Assembly (NCBI RefSeq): GCF_018336155.1
Contig: NZ_JAGYHF010000001.1
Span: 496,001 to 560,000 of the forward strand
DNA: 64,000 nt
Direction: 5' to 3'
From: Pseudomonas rustica
Lineage (GTDB): Bacteria; Pseudomonadota; Gammaproteobacteria; Pseudomonadales; Pseudomonadaceae
The translations under genes were made by a program, and so were the position numbers. Below the pieces are notes generated by a model. The model saw nothing but the letters and a program-made list of their open reading frames with translations, did no database searches and was not told the origin of the DNA. This document shows positions 44,044 to 53,442 of this stretch, one piece after another. The first letter of the stretch is position 1; each line of letters opens with the position of its first letter.

Positions 44044-44764
44044 TGCCGGCAACCACATTGGCTGCCAATTGGTAACCGCTGCCGCGCACGGTGCGGATCA
44101 GTCGCGGCGGTTTTTCCGTATCGCGCAGGCGTTGGCGCAAGCGGCTGACGGCCATGTCGACGATGCGATCGAGCGGCATCAGGTCGCGGCCACGGGTGGC
44201 GTTGCCGATGGTGTCGCGGTCGAGGATTTCCTGCGGATGATCGAGGAACAGTTTCAGCAGGGCGAAATCGGCGCCGGAGAGAATCACTTCTTCGCCGTCG
44301 GTGTGAAAGAGACGATGACTGACCATGTCCAGCCGCCATTCATCAAATGCCAGCACTTCGCTGCCGCTGCGTTCCTGACCGAATTGCGCACGGCGCAGCA
44401 ACGCCTTGATGCGCGCTTGCAGTTCGCGGGGGCTGAAGGGTTTGCCGAGGTAGTCGTCGGCGCCGAGTTCCAGACCGATCACGCGGTCGGCTTCGTCGGA
44501 GCTGGCGGTGAGCATGATGATCGGCACCTGCGCCTGACGCGGATGCTGACGCACCCAGCGGCACAGGCTGAAGCCGTCCTCGTCGGGGAGCATGACATCG
44601 AGGATTACCAGATCGCTCGGCGACTCGTTGAGTGCCTGGCGGAAACTGGCGCCATCGGCGGTGGCACGTACCTGAAACCCGGCGCGGGTCAGGTAGGTTT
44701 CCAGCAACTCGCGTATTTCCTGGTCGTCATCGACCAACAATATCGACTTGTTGACTGAGCTCAC
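44033..44764 (-). CDS. gltR: OmpR-family response regulator GltR
   Basis: A 243-residue response regulator: receiver domain (residues 5-118, with acidic DDD, phospho-Asp in LVILDVMLPDEDG and Lys in GKPFSPRELQ) and a C-terminal winged helix (about 145-240, VDMAVSRLRQRLRD, RTVRGSGYQLAAN). I start at a GTG at 44764 with AAGGA upstream. The mRNA reads AACAACAAGGA, a Crc/Hfq motif overlapping the ribosome-binding site. By analogy it controls gts/oprB expression. Confidence 0.92.
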   Translation of the reverse strand: MSSVNKSILLVDDDQEIRELLETYLTRAGFQVRATADGASFRQALNESPSDLVILDVMLPDEDGFSLCRWVRQHPRQAQVPIIMLTASSDEADRVIGLELGADDYLGKPFSPRELQARIKALLRRAQFGQERSGSEVLAFDEWRLDMVSHRLFHTDGEEVILSGADFALLKLFLDHPQEILDRDTIGNATRGRDLMPLDRIVDMAVSRLRQRLRDTEKPPRLIRTVRGSGYQLAANVVAGNGH

Positions 44765-44777
44765 TTCGAAGGCATCC

Positions 44778-44785
44778 TTGTTGTT
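44778..44785 (-). promoter_or_regulatory. Crc/Hfq-type motif at gltR
   Basis: mRNA AACAACAA running straight into GGA of the ribosome-binding site. Confidence 0.55.
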
Positions 44786-44815
44786 GGAATTGGGGCGGAT
44801 TATGCCTGATGAACC

Positions 44816-44932
44816 GATCGTTCCCACGCTGATCGTTCCCACGCTCTGCGTGGGAATGCCTCTGGGGACGCTCCGCGTCCAGTGACGCGGAGCGTCACGG
44901 GCTGCATTCCCACGCGGAGCATGGGAACGATC
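44816..44932. repeat. Paired inverted repeat (family C) with duplicated end
   Basis: As 4831 and 33816, but the left end repeats GATCGTTCCCACGCT in tandem. Lies between glk and gltR on the same strand, within a possible operon. Confidence 0.88.
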
Positions 44933-44939
44933 TCACGCT

Positions 44940-45893
44940 TCAGCCTGCCTGTTCCAGAGCCACACCCGCGCCCATCAGGCCGGAATACGGCGCTGTCACC
45001 AGCCACACCGGTATGCCTTTGAAATAATCACTCATGCAGCCCTTATCCGCGAAGCTGCGGGCAAAACCGCTTTCGAGGAAGAAATCGGCAAAGCGTGGAA
45101 TCACACCACCGACGATAAACACCCCGCCACGCCCACCCGTGGTCAGCACGTTATTGCCGGCCACACGGCCGAGCCAGCAGCAGAACTGCTCGAGCACTTC
45201 CAGCGCAATCGGATCACCCGCCAGACCGGCCGCGGTAATCGCTTCCGGCGTATCGAGTGTCGGCTCATGCCCATCGACCGCGCAAATAGCCCGGTAAACA
45301 CGCGGCAAACCGCCGCCGCTCAACGCCGTCTCGGCGCTGACATGGCCGATCTCGTTATGGATGTGCTGCCACAATTGGGTTTCACGCGGGCTGCTCAGCG
45401 GCAGATCGACGTGACCGCCCTCACCCGGCAATGCGGCAAAACGGCCTTCGCCCAAATCGAGCAAAGTGCCGACGCCAAGGCCAGTGCCCGGGCCGATCAC
45501 CACCGCCGGGCGCAACGGCTCCGGCGTGCCTTCGCAGACCACGCGGAATTCGCCGGGCTGCAAACGGGTCATGCCCAGCGCCATCGCCGAGAAATCGTTG
45601 ACCAGCAACAATTGCTCGACCTGCAAGGTTTTGCAGAACGCCGTGCGGCTCAGCCGCCAGTGGTTATTGGTGAATTTAAATTCATCACCACTGACCGGAC
45701 CGGCCACCGACAGGCACACCGAACCGATCGAACCCGGCGCCAGACCGAGCCCGCTCAGGTAGAGGCTGATCGCCTCTTCCGGGCTGGCGTGGTCGGCGGT
45801 GGCCAAGACCTGAACCGATTCCAGTTGCTGATCTTTCCACAACGCAAACCGTGCGTTGGTGCCTCCGATGTCACCGACCAAAGCCAGTTTCAA
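44940..45893 (-). CDS. glk: Glucokinase
   Basis: A 317-residue glucokinase (ROK-unrelated, bacterial Glk family). Phosphate-binding [14 protein letters not shown] at the N-terminus, substrate segment [14 protein letters not shown] and [11 protein letters not shown] are visible. It phosphorylates cytoplasmic glucose to glucose-6-phosphate for Zwf. Its ATG overlaps the edd stop (ATGA), so edd-glk are coupled. Confidence 0.95.
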   Translation of the reverse strand: MKLALVGDIGGTNARFALWKDQQLESVQVLATADHASPEEAISLYLSGLGLAPGSIGSVCLSVAGPVSGDEFKFTNNHWRLSRTAFCKTLQVEQLLLVNDFSAMALGMTRLQPGEFRVVCEGTPEPLRPAVVIGPGTGLGVGTLLDLGEGRFAALPGEGGHVDLPLSSPRETQLWQHIHNEIGHVSAETALSGGGLPRVYRAICAVDGHEPTLDTPEAITAAGLAGDPIALEVLEQFCCWLGRVAGNNVLTTGGRGGVFIVGGVIPRFADFFLESGFARSFADKGCMSDYFKGIPVWLVTAPYSGLMGAGVALEQAG

Positions 45894-47716
45894 TTAAGCG
45901 TCTCCAGGGCAGAAGTGAAGGCGCTGGCGCCCTGCTCTGCCGAGCTGAAGGCCATGCGCATAAAGCCGAACAGTTCGCGACCGCTGCCGATGTTGTTGCC
46001 CAACAGGCCTTTGGCGGGTTCGCGCGCTGCAAATTCTGCGGCGTCGACTTTAAGTTCTAAAGTGCCTTTGACGCCATCGACGCGGATGATATCGCCCTCT
46101 TGCACGCGTGCCAAAGCGCCGCCGACATAAGCTTCGGGGCTGACGTGAATCGCCGCCGGGATTTTCCCCGAGGCGCCGGACATGCGCCCGTCAGTTACCA
46201 GCGCGACTTTGAAGCCGCGATCCTGCAGCACACCGAGGAACGGCGTCATCTTGTGCAACTCGGGCATGCCGTTGGAGCGCGGGCCCTGGAAGCGCATCAC
46301 GGCGACAAAATCTTTTTCCAGCAGACCGGCCTTGAACGCGTCAGCCAGATCCTGTTGATCCTGGAACACCATCGCCGGTGCTTCGACGATCTGGTTTTCC
46401 AGCGCCACCGCAGACACCTTCATCACACCGCGCCCGAGGTTACCTTCCATCACACGCAAACCGCCTTCCTGCGAGAACGCACGAGCGACCGGGCGCAGGA
46501 TGTTTTCGTCGAGGCTGTCGACCGGGCCTTCACGCCAGACCAGTTCACCGTTATCGAGGAAGGGTTCTTTGGTGTACTTGCTCAAGCCGTGGCCGAGCAC
46601 CGTGTTGACGTCTTCGTGCAACAGACCGGCGCCGAGCAGTTCGCGGATCAGGAACGACATGCCGCCCGCCGCTTGGAAGTGGTTGATGTCGGCTTTGCCG
46701 TTCGGGTAGACGTGGCTCAGGGTCGGCACGACTTCGGAGAGGTCGGCCATGTCCTGCCAGGTCAGTTGAATGCCCGCCGCCATGGCGATGGCCGGCATGT
46801 GCAGGGTGTGGTTGGTCGAACCGCCGGTGGCATGCAGCGCCACAATCGAGTTGACCAGCGACTTCTCGTCGACGATTTCGCCGATCGGCATGAAGTTGCC
46901 GTTTTGTTTGGTCAGGCGCGTCACCTGGTGCGCGGCTTCGCGGGTCAGCGCGTCACGCAGCGGCGTGTTCGGGTTGACGAAAGAGGCGCCCGGCAAGTGC
47001 AGACCCATGACTTCCATCAGCAACTGGTTGGTGTTGGCGGTGCCGTAAAAGGTGCAGGTGCCCGGGCTGTGGTAGGACTTCATCTCCGATTCCAGCAGCT
47101 CTTCGCGGGTCGCTTTGCCTTCGGCGTACTTCTGGCGCACGTCGGCTTTTTCCTTGTTGGAAATCCCCGAAACCATCGGCCCGCCCGGCACGAAAATCGT
47201 CGGCAAGTGGCCGAAACGCAGCGAGCCCATCATCAGACCCGGCACGATCTTGTCGCAGATGCCGAGCATCAGCGCGCCGTCGAACATGTTGTGCGACAGC
47301 GCTACCGCTGTAGACATGGCGATCACTTCGCGGCTCGGCAGGCTCAGTTCCATGCCCGGCTCGCCTTGGGTCACGCCGTCGCACATCGCCGGAGTACCAC
47401 CGGCGAACTGGCCGACCGAGCCGATTTCGCGCAGGGCGTTTTTGATCTGTTCCGGGAACACTTCGTACGGCTGGTGCGCCGAGAGCATGTCGTTATAAGA
47501 CGAAACAATGGCGATGTTCGCCGAGTTCATCATCCGCAGGCTGTGCTTGTCTTCGCTGCCGCAACCGGCCACGCCATGGGCGAAGTTGGCGCATTGCAGC
47601 TTGCCGCGCATCGGCCCGTCAGTGGCGGCGCCGCGAATCAGTGCAAGGTAAGCCTGACGCGTGGCGCGGCTGCGGGCGATAAGCCGTTCGGTGACCTCAA
47701 GAACGCGGGGATGCAT
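45890..47716 (-). CDS. edd: 6-phosphogluconate dehydratase
   Basis: A 608-residue [4Fe-4S] dehydratase converting 6-phosphogluconate to KDPG. Landmarks: [20 protein letters not shown] (cluster Cys region), [40 protein letters not shown] and [20 protein letters not shown]. First gene of edd-glk, divergent from gap; two HexR-type sites lie in the 207-bp intergenic region. Confidence 0.96.
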   Translation of the reverse strand: MHPRVLEVTERLIARSRATRQAYLALIRGAATDGPMRGKLQCANFAHGVAGCGSEDKHSLRMMNSANIAIVSSYNDMLSAHQPYEVFPEQIKNALREIGSVGQFAGGTPAMCDGVTQGEPGMELSLPSREVIAMSTAVALSHNMFDGALMLGICDKIVPGLMMGSLRFGHLPTIFVPGGPMVSGISNKEKADVRQKYAEGKATREELLESEMKSYHSPGTCTFYGTANTNQLLMEVMGLHLPGASFVNPNTPLRDALTREAAHQVTRLTKQNGNFMPIGEIVDEKSLVNSIVALHATGGSTNHTLHMPAIAMAAGIQLTWQDMADLSEVVPTLSHVYPNGKADINHFQAAGGMSFLIRELLGAGLLHEDVNTVLGHGLSKYTKEPFLDNGELVWREGPVDSLDENILRPVARAFSQEGGLRVMEGNLGRGVMKVSAVALENQIVEAPAMVFQDQQDLADAFKAGLLEKDFVAVMRFQGPRSNGMPELHKMTPFLGVLQDRGFKVALVTDGRMSGASGKIPAAIHVSPEAYVGGALARVQEGDIIRVDGVKGTLELKVDAAEFAAREPAKGLLGNNIGSGRELFGFMRMAFSSAEQGASAFTSALETLN

Positions 47717-47823
47717 GTGTAGAACTCCAGGCTAACGGATGTGGCGACCTGATTGTCTATGCTGATCAAACGCCGTTCAGACGGTTTTTTTGATCATTCG
47801 GACCAGTTGATTCAGGTCACTCG

Positions 47824-47840
47824 TTGTAGATAAAACAAAA
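47824..47840. promoter_or_regulatory. Candidate HexR operator (edd side)
   Basis: TTGTAGATAAAACAA: perfect TTGT-N7-ACAA, the consensus reported for Pseudomonas HexR. Confidence 0.6.
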
Positions 47841-47885
47841 TATTGCCATTAAAAAGGCTTGTTTTCTATTTTTATGCGAATAATC

Positions 47886-47902
47886 TTGTAATTCCAACAA
47901 CA
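47886..47902. promoter_or_regulatory. Candidate HexR operator (gap side)
   Basis: TTGTAATTCCAACAA: perfect TTGT-N7-ACAA, 24 bp before the gap start codon, overlapping the Crc/Hfq motif. Confidence 0.6.
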
Positions 47903-47903
47903 A
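47896..47903 (+). promoter_or_regulatory. Crc/Hfq-type motif at gap
   Basis: AACAACAA in the gap leader, 20 nt upstream of the ATG. Confidence 0.5.
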
Positions 47904-47923
47904 AACGACGGCGGCGCTGTTCC

Positions 47924-48925
47924 ATGACTCTACGAATCGCAATCAATGGTTTTGGCCGCATCGGCCGTAATGTCCTGCGCGCACTGTATACCCAAGGCTA
48001 TCGACAGGATTTGCAGATCGTCGCCATCAACGATCTGGGCGACAGCTCGATCAACGCCCATCTGCTCAAATACGACACCGTTCACGGCACGTTCGACGCG
48101 CAAGTCGAGCATGACAACGAGAGTCTGACCGTCAACGGCGACCGCATTGCGGTCAGCGCGATTCGCAACCCGGCCGACCTGCCCTGGGCCGCGGAAAAGA
48201 TTGATGTGGTGTTTGAATGCACCGGTCTCTTTACCGACCGCGCCAAAGCGGCCGCGCATATTACTGCCGGCGCGCGCAAAGTGATTATCTCGGCCCCGGC
48301 CAAAGGCGCCGACGCCACCGTCGTTTATGGTGTGAACCACGACATTCTGCGCCAGTCGCACCAGATCATCTCCAACGCTTCATGCACCACCAACTGCCTG
48401 GCGCCAGTAGCGCAAGTGCTGCACCGTGAGCTGGGCATCGAAAGCGGTCTGATGACCACCATTCATGCTTACACCAACGATCAGAACCTCACCGACGTCT
48501 ATCACACCGACCCGTACCGTGCGCGTTCGGCTACGCAGAACATGATCCCGAGCAAGACCGGCGCTGCTGAAGCGGTCGGCCTGGTGCTGCCGGAACTGGC
48601 CGGCAAACTGACCGGCATGGCCGTGCGGGTGCCGGTGATCAATGTGTCGCTGGTGGATTTGACCGTGCAATTGAAGCGCGAAGCCTCGGCGGATGAGGTC
48701 AATGCGCTGCTCAAGGCTGCGAGCCAGCATTCGAAGATTTTGGGTTACAACACGTTGCCGCTGGTTTCGAGCGACTTCAACCACAACCCGCTGTCGTCGA
48801 TCTTCGACGCCAACCACACCAAATCCAGCGGCAAACTGCTGAAAGTGCTGGCCTGGTACGACAACGAGTGGGGCTTCTCCAACCGCATGCTGGATAACTG
48901 CCTGGCGCTGTGTAACGCCGAGTAA
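47924..48925 (+). CDS. gap: Glyceraldehyde-3-phosphate dehydrogenase
   Basis: A 333-residue NAD-dependent GAPDH. Rossmann motif [15 protein letters not shown] at the N-terminus, active-site [10 protein letters not shown] (Cys near 151) and the C-terminal [12 protein letters not shown]. The start at 47924 (MTLRIAING) fits the family; upstream in-frame codons are leader sequence. This is the gap-1 of the Pseudomonas ED regulon, divergent from edd-glk and probably HexR-controlled. Confidence 0.96.
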   Translation: MTLRIAINGFGRIGRNVLRALYTQGYRQDLQIVAINDLGDSSINAHLLKYDTVHGTFDAQVEHDNESLTVNGDRIAVSAIRNPADLPWAAEKIDVVFECTGLFTDRAKAAAHITAGARKVIISAPAKGADATVVYGVNHDILRQSHQIISNASCTTNCLAPVAQVLHRELGIESGLMTTIHAYTNDQNLTDVYHTDPYRARSATQNMIPSKTGAAEAVGLVLPELAGKLTGMAVRVPVINVSLVDLTVQLKREASADEVNALLKAASQHSKILGYNTLPLVSSDFNHNPLSSIFDANHTKSSGKLLKVLAWYDNEWGFSNRMLDNCLALCNAE

Positions 48926-48942
48926 GGGTGCCTCGCTCTCCC

Positions 48943-49027
48943 CGTAGGAGCTGCCGAAGGCTGCGATCTTTTGATCTTGTTTTTTAAGATCAACATCAAA
49001 AGATCGCAGCCTTCGGCAGCTCCTACA
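48943..49027. repeat. Paired REP-type inverted repeat (family A)
   Basis: GTAGGAGCTGCCGAAGGCTG with perfect complement, about 85 bp, directly after gap; could serve as its transcription end. Confidence 0.9.
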
Positions 49028-49070
49028 TTTATCCGTGTCGATCACAAAACAATACTTGACCATTCGCATA

Positions 49071-49089
49071 GATGATAAGCATTATCATT
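49071..49089 (+). promoter_or_regulatory. Fur box upstream of the heme-uptake sigma gene
   Basis: GATGATAAGCATTATCATT contains TGATAAG-C-ATTATCA, a 7-1-7 inverted repeat with one mismatch, 26 bp before the GTG start. Confidence 0.8.
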
Positions 49090-49114
49090 CGCTCGAAATG
49101 GATCAGGTTCCCCC

Positions 49115-49642
49115 GTGAGTCAATCGCGCTTCAACCACGTCTTCCTCACCCAGCGTATGTCCCTGCTGCGGACGCTGGAACGGATGGTCAACAATCACAG
49201 CACCGCTGAAGACCTGCTGCAGGAAACCTACCTGCGCGTGACGCGGGCGTTGAGCGAGCGGGCCATCGATCACCTCGAGCCCTTTGTCTTCCAGACCGCG
49301 CGCAATCTGGCGCTGGATCATTTGCGTGCGCGCAAGCTGCACTCACGGACGATGGTCGATGACGTGCCGCAAGACGTCGTGCACAGCATCGCCGCCCCCG
49401 CCAGCAGTGCCGAAGACGCCGCCCACGCCGAACAAATGCTGGAGCGATTGAATGTGAGTCTCAGCGAACTCAGCTCGCGTCAGCAGCAGATTTTCATACT
49501 CAGCCGTTTGCACGGCAACAGCTACCAGGAAATCGCAGACGAACTGAACGTCTCCCTGAGTACCGTGCAGAAAGAATTGAAACTGATCATGTCCATTTGC
49601 ATCGGCGTCGCCGAACGGCATAACAGCAGCGGCGAGTTATAA
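49115..49642 (+). CDS. hxuI: ECF sigma factor of the heme-uptake signalling system
   Basis: A 175-residue FecI-type sigma factor with region 2 (residues 10-75, STAEDLLQETYLRVTRAL) and region 4 (110-165, YQEIADELNVSLSTVQKELK). The start is a GTG at 49115. A Fur box lies just upstream, so it is made under iron limitation. It is followed by a FecR-type gene, a TonB-dependent heme receptor and a heme oxygenase: the HxuI/HasI arrangement of pseudomonads. The symbol is by synteny with PA1300-PA1302. Confidence 0.88.
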   Translation: MSQSRFNHVFLTQRMSLLRTLERMVNNHSTAEDLLQETYLRVTRALSERAIDHLEPFVFQTARNLALDHLRARKLHSRTMVDDVPQDVVHSIAAPASSAEDAAHAEQMLERLNVSLSELSSRQQQIFILSRLHGNSYQEIADELNVSLSTVQKELKLIMSICIGVAERHNSSGEL

Positions 49643-49644
49643 GC

Positions 49645-49712
49645 TTCAAGCGGCAAGCTGAAAACTCAAAGTTCACACCGAATGAGCTTTAGCTTGCAGC
49701 TTGTCGCTTGAA
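49645..49712. repeat. Inverted repeat (family G) between sigma and anti-sigma genes
   Basis: TTCAAGCGGCAAGCTG and CAGCTTGTCGCTTGAA, complementary but for one pair, with a 36-bp loop. It sits inside the presumed hxuI-hxuR transcript. Confidence 0.85.
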
Positions 49713-49749
49713 ACTCGAAACTTGCTTTGAAAAAGCCCGAGGAAACACC

Positions 49750-50715
49750 GTGACGGACACCCACCGCTCGCCTTCGCCTGACTCGGCGCGGGACGCTGCA
49801 GACGCAATGGACCAGGCGCTGGACTGGCTCATCGTGCTCGGCAGCCCGGACGAGGAGCAGACCCGGCAGTTCCATGCCTGGCTGGCGGCTGATCCGTTGA
49901 ACGCCGAAGCGTTCGCCAAGGCGCAGGCGATCTGGGATGGCCCGCAAGTCATTCAGTGCGCGCAAAGCCTCGCGGCAAAACCTGCCAAGGTCACCTTTCT
50001 CAAGCGTTTGCGCCCGCACTGGAAACCGCTGGCCACTGCAGCGGTGCTGATTCTTGGTCTGTTCAGTTTCAGTAACCTGCCGATGCGCATTCAGGCCGAT
50101 CACTTGACGGTGGTCGGTGAGCGTCAGCGTCTGCAACTGGAGGACGGTTCGAAAGTCCTGCTCAACACCAATTCCGCGTTCTCCAGCACCATCAATGATC
50201 AGCAACGCGTGGCGCGGTTGTATCAAGGCGAGGCGTATTTCGAGATCGCCGGCAGCCGCACTCAGCCCTTGGAAATCGATGCCGGCCCGGTCAAAGCCAG
50301 TGTGCGCGACACCGAATTCGCCGTGCGTTATCTCGATGGCGTCGCGCAGGTCAACGTCCAGCGTGGCGATGTCGACTTGCGCGCGACCCACAACGATGCC
50401 CGCGTGCGCCTGTCGGCCGGGGAAAGTATCCGTATCGGCCCGAATGGTTTCGACCGCCCGTCCAAACTCGACGCTGCGACCGATCTGGCCTGGGTGCAGG
50501 GCCGACTGGTGTTCGAGAACTGTCCGCTCAACCAAGTGCTGGCCGAGCTGCGCCGCTACTATCCGGGCTGGATCATCAATACCAACGAGCAGTTGGCCGA
50601 CGTCGCCGTGACCGGCAATTATCGCCTCGATCAGCCACTCGACGTGGTGCGTTCCCTCGCCCACATCACCTCCGCGCGCTTGCAGGAATTCCCGGCGCTG
50701 GTGATCTTGAACTAA
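49750..50715 (+). CDS. hxuR: FecR-type anti-sigma / sigma regulator
   Basis: A 321-residue FecR-family protein: cytoplasmic sigma-binding domain (residues 18-80, ALDWLIVLGSPDEEQTRQFHAWL), one membrane segment (about 93-112, LATAAVLILGLFSFSNLP), periplasmic FecR domain (115-230, LEDGSKVLLNTNSAFS; GEAYFEIAG) and a C-terminal STN-like segment (250-321). Start is a GTG at 49750 after GAGGAAACACC. It transmits receptor status from the periplasm to the sigma factor. Confidence 0.88.
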   Translation: MTDTHRSPSPDSARDAADAMDQALDWLIVLGSPDEEQTRQFHAWLAADPLNAEAFAKAQAIWDGPQVIQCAQSLAAKPAKVTFLKRLRPHWKPLATAAVLILGLFSFSNLPMRIQADHLTVVGERQRLQLEDGSKVLLNTNSAFSSTINDQQRVARLYQGEAYFEIAGSRTQPLEIDAGPVKASVRDTEFAVRYLDGVAQVNVQRGDVDLRATHNDARVRLSAGESIRIGPNGFDRPSKLDAATDLAWVQGRLVFENCPLNQVLAELRRYYPGWIINTNEQLADVAVTGNYRLDQPLDVVRSLAHITSARLQEFPALVILN

Positions 50716-50716
50716 A

Positions 50717-50731
50717 TGAGAATTATTTTTA
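50717..50731 (+). promoter_or_regulatory. Possible Fur box upstream of the heme receptor
   Basis: TGAGAATTATTTTTA resembles the 7-1-7 Fur repeat (about 11 of 14 half-site positions) and overlaps the -35 side of the ECF-type promoter. Confidence 0.4.
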
Positions 50732-50761
50732 CTCGATAGCTGAAGCCCGTTCGTCTCGTTA
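50726..50761 (+). promoter_or_regulatory. ECF-type promoter of the heme receptor gene
   Basis: TTTTTAC-N16-GTTCGTCTCGTTA. The same two blocks at the same 16-bp spacing occur upstream of the heme oxygenase gene (53438-53473). The CGTC core is typical of ECF -10 elements. Confidence 0.65.
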
Positions 50762-50835
50762 TAGCCAATGCAATTGATTCGCATCACGATGCCAATCAGC
50801 ACCTATAAAGATTCGTGCGACACGGAGCGCTATCG

Positions 50836-53391
50836 ATGTCCTCACGCCTTACCCGTCAGACTTCCCCTTCCCGCGTATTGTCGCTGCTGACCGCTGCCAT
50901 TCTCATGGCCGGCACCGCACCGCTGATGGCTGCCACCGAGCAACCGGCGCGCAACATGGGTGATTACGCGTTCTCCATCAACCAGCAACCGCTGGTGTCG
51001 GCGCTCAATGCCTTCACCTCTGTGACCGGTTGGCAGGTCGGCTTGCCGGCGGAACTGGGTCAGGGCGTATCGTCGCCGGGCGTGCGCGGTTCGCTGCCGC
51101 CGGAGAAAGCGCTTGAGCGGCTATTGGTGGGGACCAATCTGAGCTTCCGCAAGCTGAGCAACAACAATGTGGTGCTGGAAAAGCGCAACAGCAGCGGCAC
51201 CCTTAACCTTGATCAGGTGACCATCAGCGCCACGCGTCAGGAACAGTCGGTCAACAGCGTGCCGGCCACCGTCAGCGTGCAGACCCGCCAAGATCTCGAT
51301 CGCAACAACGTCAACTCGATCAAGGATCTGGTGCGGTACGAGCCGGGCGTTTCGGTGGGCGGTGCCGGTCAACGTGCCGGCATCACCGGCTACAACATCC
51401 GTGGTATCGATGGCGACCGCGTGCTGACTCAGGTCGACGGCGTGCAAGTGCCGGACAGTTTCTTCAACGGCCCGTACGCACAGACCAACCGCAATTACGT
51501 CGACCCGGAGATCGTCAAACGCGTCGAAATTCTCCGTGGCCCGGCCTCGGTGCTGTACGGCAGCAATGCGATTGGCGGCGCCGTCAGCTACTACACCCTT
51601 GATCCGGACGACATCATCAAGCCTGGCCAGGACGTCGGCGCACGGCTGAAAACCGGTTACAGCTCGGCCGATGACAGCTGGCTGACCTCCGGCACCGTTG
51701 CTGGCCGCACCGGCGACTTCGACGGTTTGCTGCACCTGAGCCAGCGCAACGGTCACGAAACCGAATCCTACGGCGAAACCGGTGGCACCGGCCTGAACCG
51801 CACCGAGGCCAACCCGGAAGACGTGCGCACCACCAACGTGCTGGCCAAACTCGGCTGGAACTACGCTGACGACGCGCGCTTCGGCCTGACCTACGAACAC
51901 TATAAAGATGATCGCGACACCAACCAGTTGAGCGCCGTCGGCGGCCCGTTCAACGCTGGACGCGGTTTCGGTTTCTACAAGGCGCGCACCGGCAACGACA
52001 CCGTTACCCGCGAGCGTTTTGGTCTGGAACACCGCTTCGCGCTGGACACTGTGCTGGCCGACAACATCAAGTGGTCGCTCAACTATCAGATCGCCAAGAC
52101 CGATCAGAGCACCCAGGAAATCTACGCGCCGTCGCGCACTGTGCTGCGTAACCGTGACACCAATTACAAAGATCGCCAGTGGGTATTCGATGCGCAGGCT
52201 GACAAGTCGTTTGCCATCGCCGACACCGATCACACCATCACCTACGGCACGACCATCAAGCAGGACAAGGTCACCGGTCTGCGCACCGGCTCCGGCACTT
52301 GCCTGACCGTCGCCGGCGCCTGCCGCGTGATCGGGGCGCCAAGCGCGGCCGACACCTTGACACCGGCCAGCGACTTCCCGGATCCGACCATCAACAGCTA
52401 CAGCCTGTTTGCCCAGGATCAGATCAGCTGGGGCAACTGGACGTTCCTGCCGGGCGCACGTTACGACTACACCGAACTCAAACCGCACATCACCGATGAG
52501 TTCCTCGCCACTGCCGACCAGAGCGGCAACGGTCAGGTCAGCGACGAGAAGAAAACCTGGCATCGTCTGTCGCCGAAGTTCGGCACCACTTACAGCTTCA
52601 ACGACAACTACACCTGGTACGGTCAGTACGCCGAAGGCTTCCGCACACCGACCGCCAAGGCTTTGTATGGTCGCTTTGAAAACCTCGCAGGCGGCTACCA
52701 GGTCGCGCCGAACCCGGATCTTGAACCGGAAAAAAGCAAAAGCTATGAAACCGGTCTGCGTGGCCAGTTTGAAGCAGGCACCTTCGACGTTGCGGTGTTC
52801 TACAACAAGTACCGTGATTTCATCGACGAGAACGCCATCACTCCCGGTTACACCGAGACCACGTTCCAGAGCAACAACATCAAACACGCCACCATCAAAG
52901 GCGTGGAGCTTAAAGGTCGCCTGAACCTCGATACCTTCGGCGCACCGACCGGCCTCTACACCCAAGGCTCGATGGCGTACCTGTATGGCCGCAACGACGA
53001 CAGCGGTGAGCCGCTGAACAGCATCAACCCGCTGACCGGCGTGTTCGGCCTCGGTTATGACCAGGACAAATACGGCGCGCTGCTGAGCTGGACGCTGGTC
53101 AAGCGCAAGGATCGTGTCGACAGCACCATGTTCAAAACACCGGACGGCACCAGCACCCAGTTCAAGACCCCGGGTTATGGCGTGCTCGATCTGGCGGGCT
53201 TCTACAAAGTCACCGACGACGTGACCGTCAACGCCGGTCTCTACAACCTGACCGACAAGAAGTACTGGCAGTGGGATGACGTGCGCGGTTACGACAGCGT
53301 CGGTGAAGCCTCGGTCACGCAACCGGCCAACCTCGATCGCCTGACCCAGCCGGGCCGCAACTTCGCGATCAATCTGGTTTGGGACATCTGA
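50836..53391 (+). CDS. hxuA: TonB-dependent heme/hemoglobin receptor with STN signalling domain
   Basis: An 851-residue outer-membrane receptor. Signal peptide residues 1-33 (LSLLTAAILMAGTAPLMAAT); secretin/TonB N-terminal (STN) signalling domain about 40-115; plug domain about 130-240 (VTISATRQEQSVNSVPATVS, VEILRGPASVLYGSNAIGG); 22-strand barrel to a C-terminal aromatic-hydrophobic end (NFAINLVWDI). The heme-receptor motifs FRTP and NPDLEPEKS lie near residue 605-640, with a gap similar to FRAP/NPNL. GGAG 9 bp before ATG 50836. Its STN domain contacts the FecR-type protein. Symbol by synteny. Confidence 0.9.
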   Translation: MSSRLTRQTSPSRVLSLLTAAILMAGTAPLMAATEQPARNMGDYAFSINQQPLVSALNAFTSVTGWQVGLPAELGQGVSSPGVRGSLPPEKALERLLVGTNLSFRKLSNNNVVLEKRNSSGTLNLDQVTISATRQEQSVNSVPATVSVQTRQDLDRNNVNSIKDLVRYEPGVSVGGAGQRAGITGYNIRGIDGDRVLTQVDGVQVPDSFFNGPYAQTNRNYVDPEIVKRVEILRGPASVLYGSNAIGGAVSYYTLDPDDIIKPGQDVGARLKTGYSSADDSWLTSGTVAGRTGDFDGLLHLSQRNGHETESYGETGGTGLNRTEANPEDVRTTNVLAKLGWNYADDARFGLTYEHYKDDRDTNQLSAVGGPFNAGRGFGFYKARTGNDTVTRERFGLEHRFALDTVLADNIKWSLNYQIAKTDQSTQEIYAPSRTVLRNRDTNYKDRQWVFDAQADKSFAIADTDHTITYGTTIKQDKVTGLRTGSGTCLTVAGACRVIGAPSAADTLTPASDFPDPTINSYSLFAQDQISWGNWTFLPGARYDYTELKPHITDEFLATADQSGNGQVSDEKKTWHRLSPKFGTTYSFNDNYTWYGQYAEGFRTPTAKALYGRFENLAGGYQVAPNPDLEPEKSKSYETGLRGQFEAGTFDVAVFYNKYRDFIDENAITPGYTETTFQSNNIKHATIKGVELKGRLNLDTFGAPTGLYTQGSMAYLYGRNDDSGEPLNSINPLTGVFGLGYDQDKYGALLSWTLVKRKDRVDSTMFKTPDGTSTQFKTPGYGVLDLAGFYKVTDDVTVNAGLYNLTDKKYWQWDDVRGYDSVGEASVTQPANLDRLTQPGRNFAINLVWDI

Positions 53392-53400
53392 TCCGGCCGA

Positions 53401-53442
53401 CCTCACTGCGCGTGTTCAATCACCGCGCAGTGAGGTTTTTTT
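53401..53442 (+). terminator. Strong intrinsic terminator after the heme receptor
   Basis: CCTCACTGCGCG / CGCGCAGTGAGG stem (12 bp) with an 11-nt loop and T7. Its T-tract overlaps the -35 block of the next promoter. Confidence 0.92.

Noticed and set aside
51121..53406. 761-codon open frame antisense to the heme receptor
   Set aside because: Same GC-bias artefact; the sense strand encodes an unmistakable TonB-dependent receptor.
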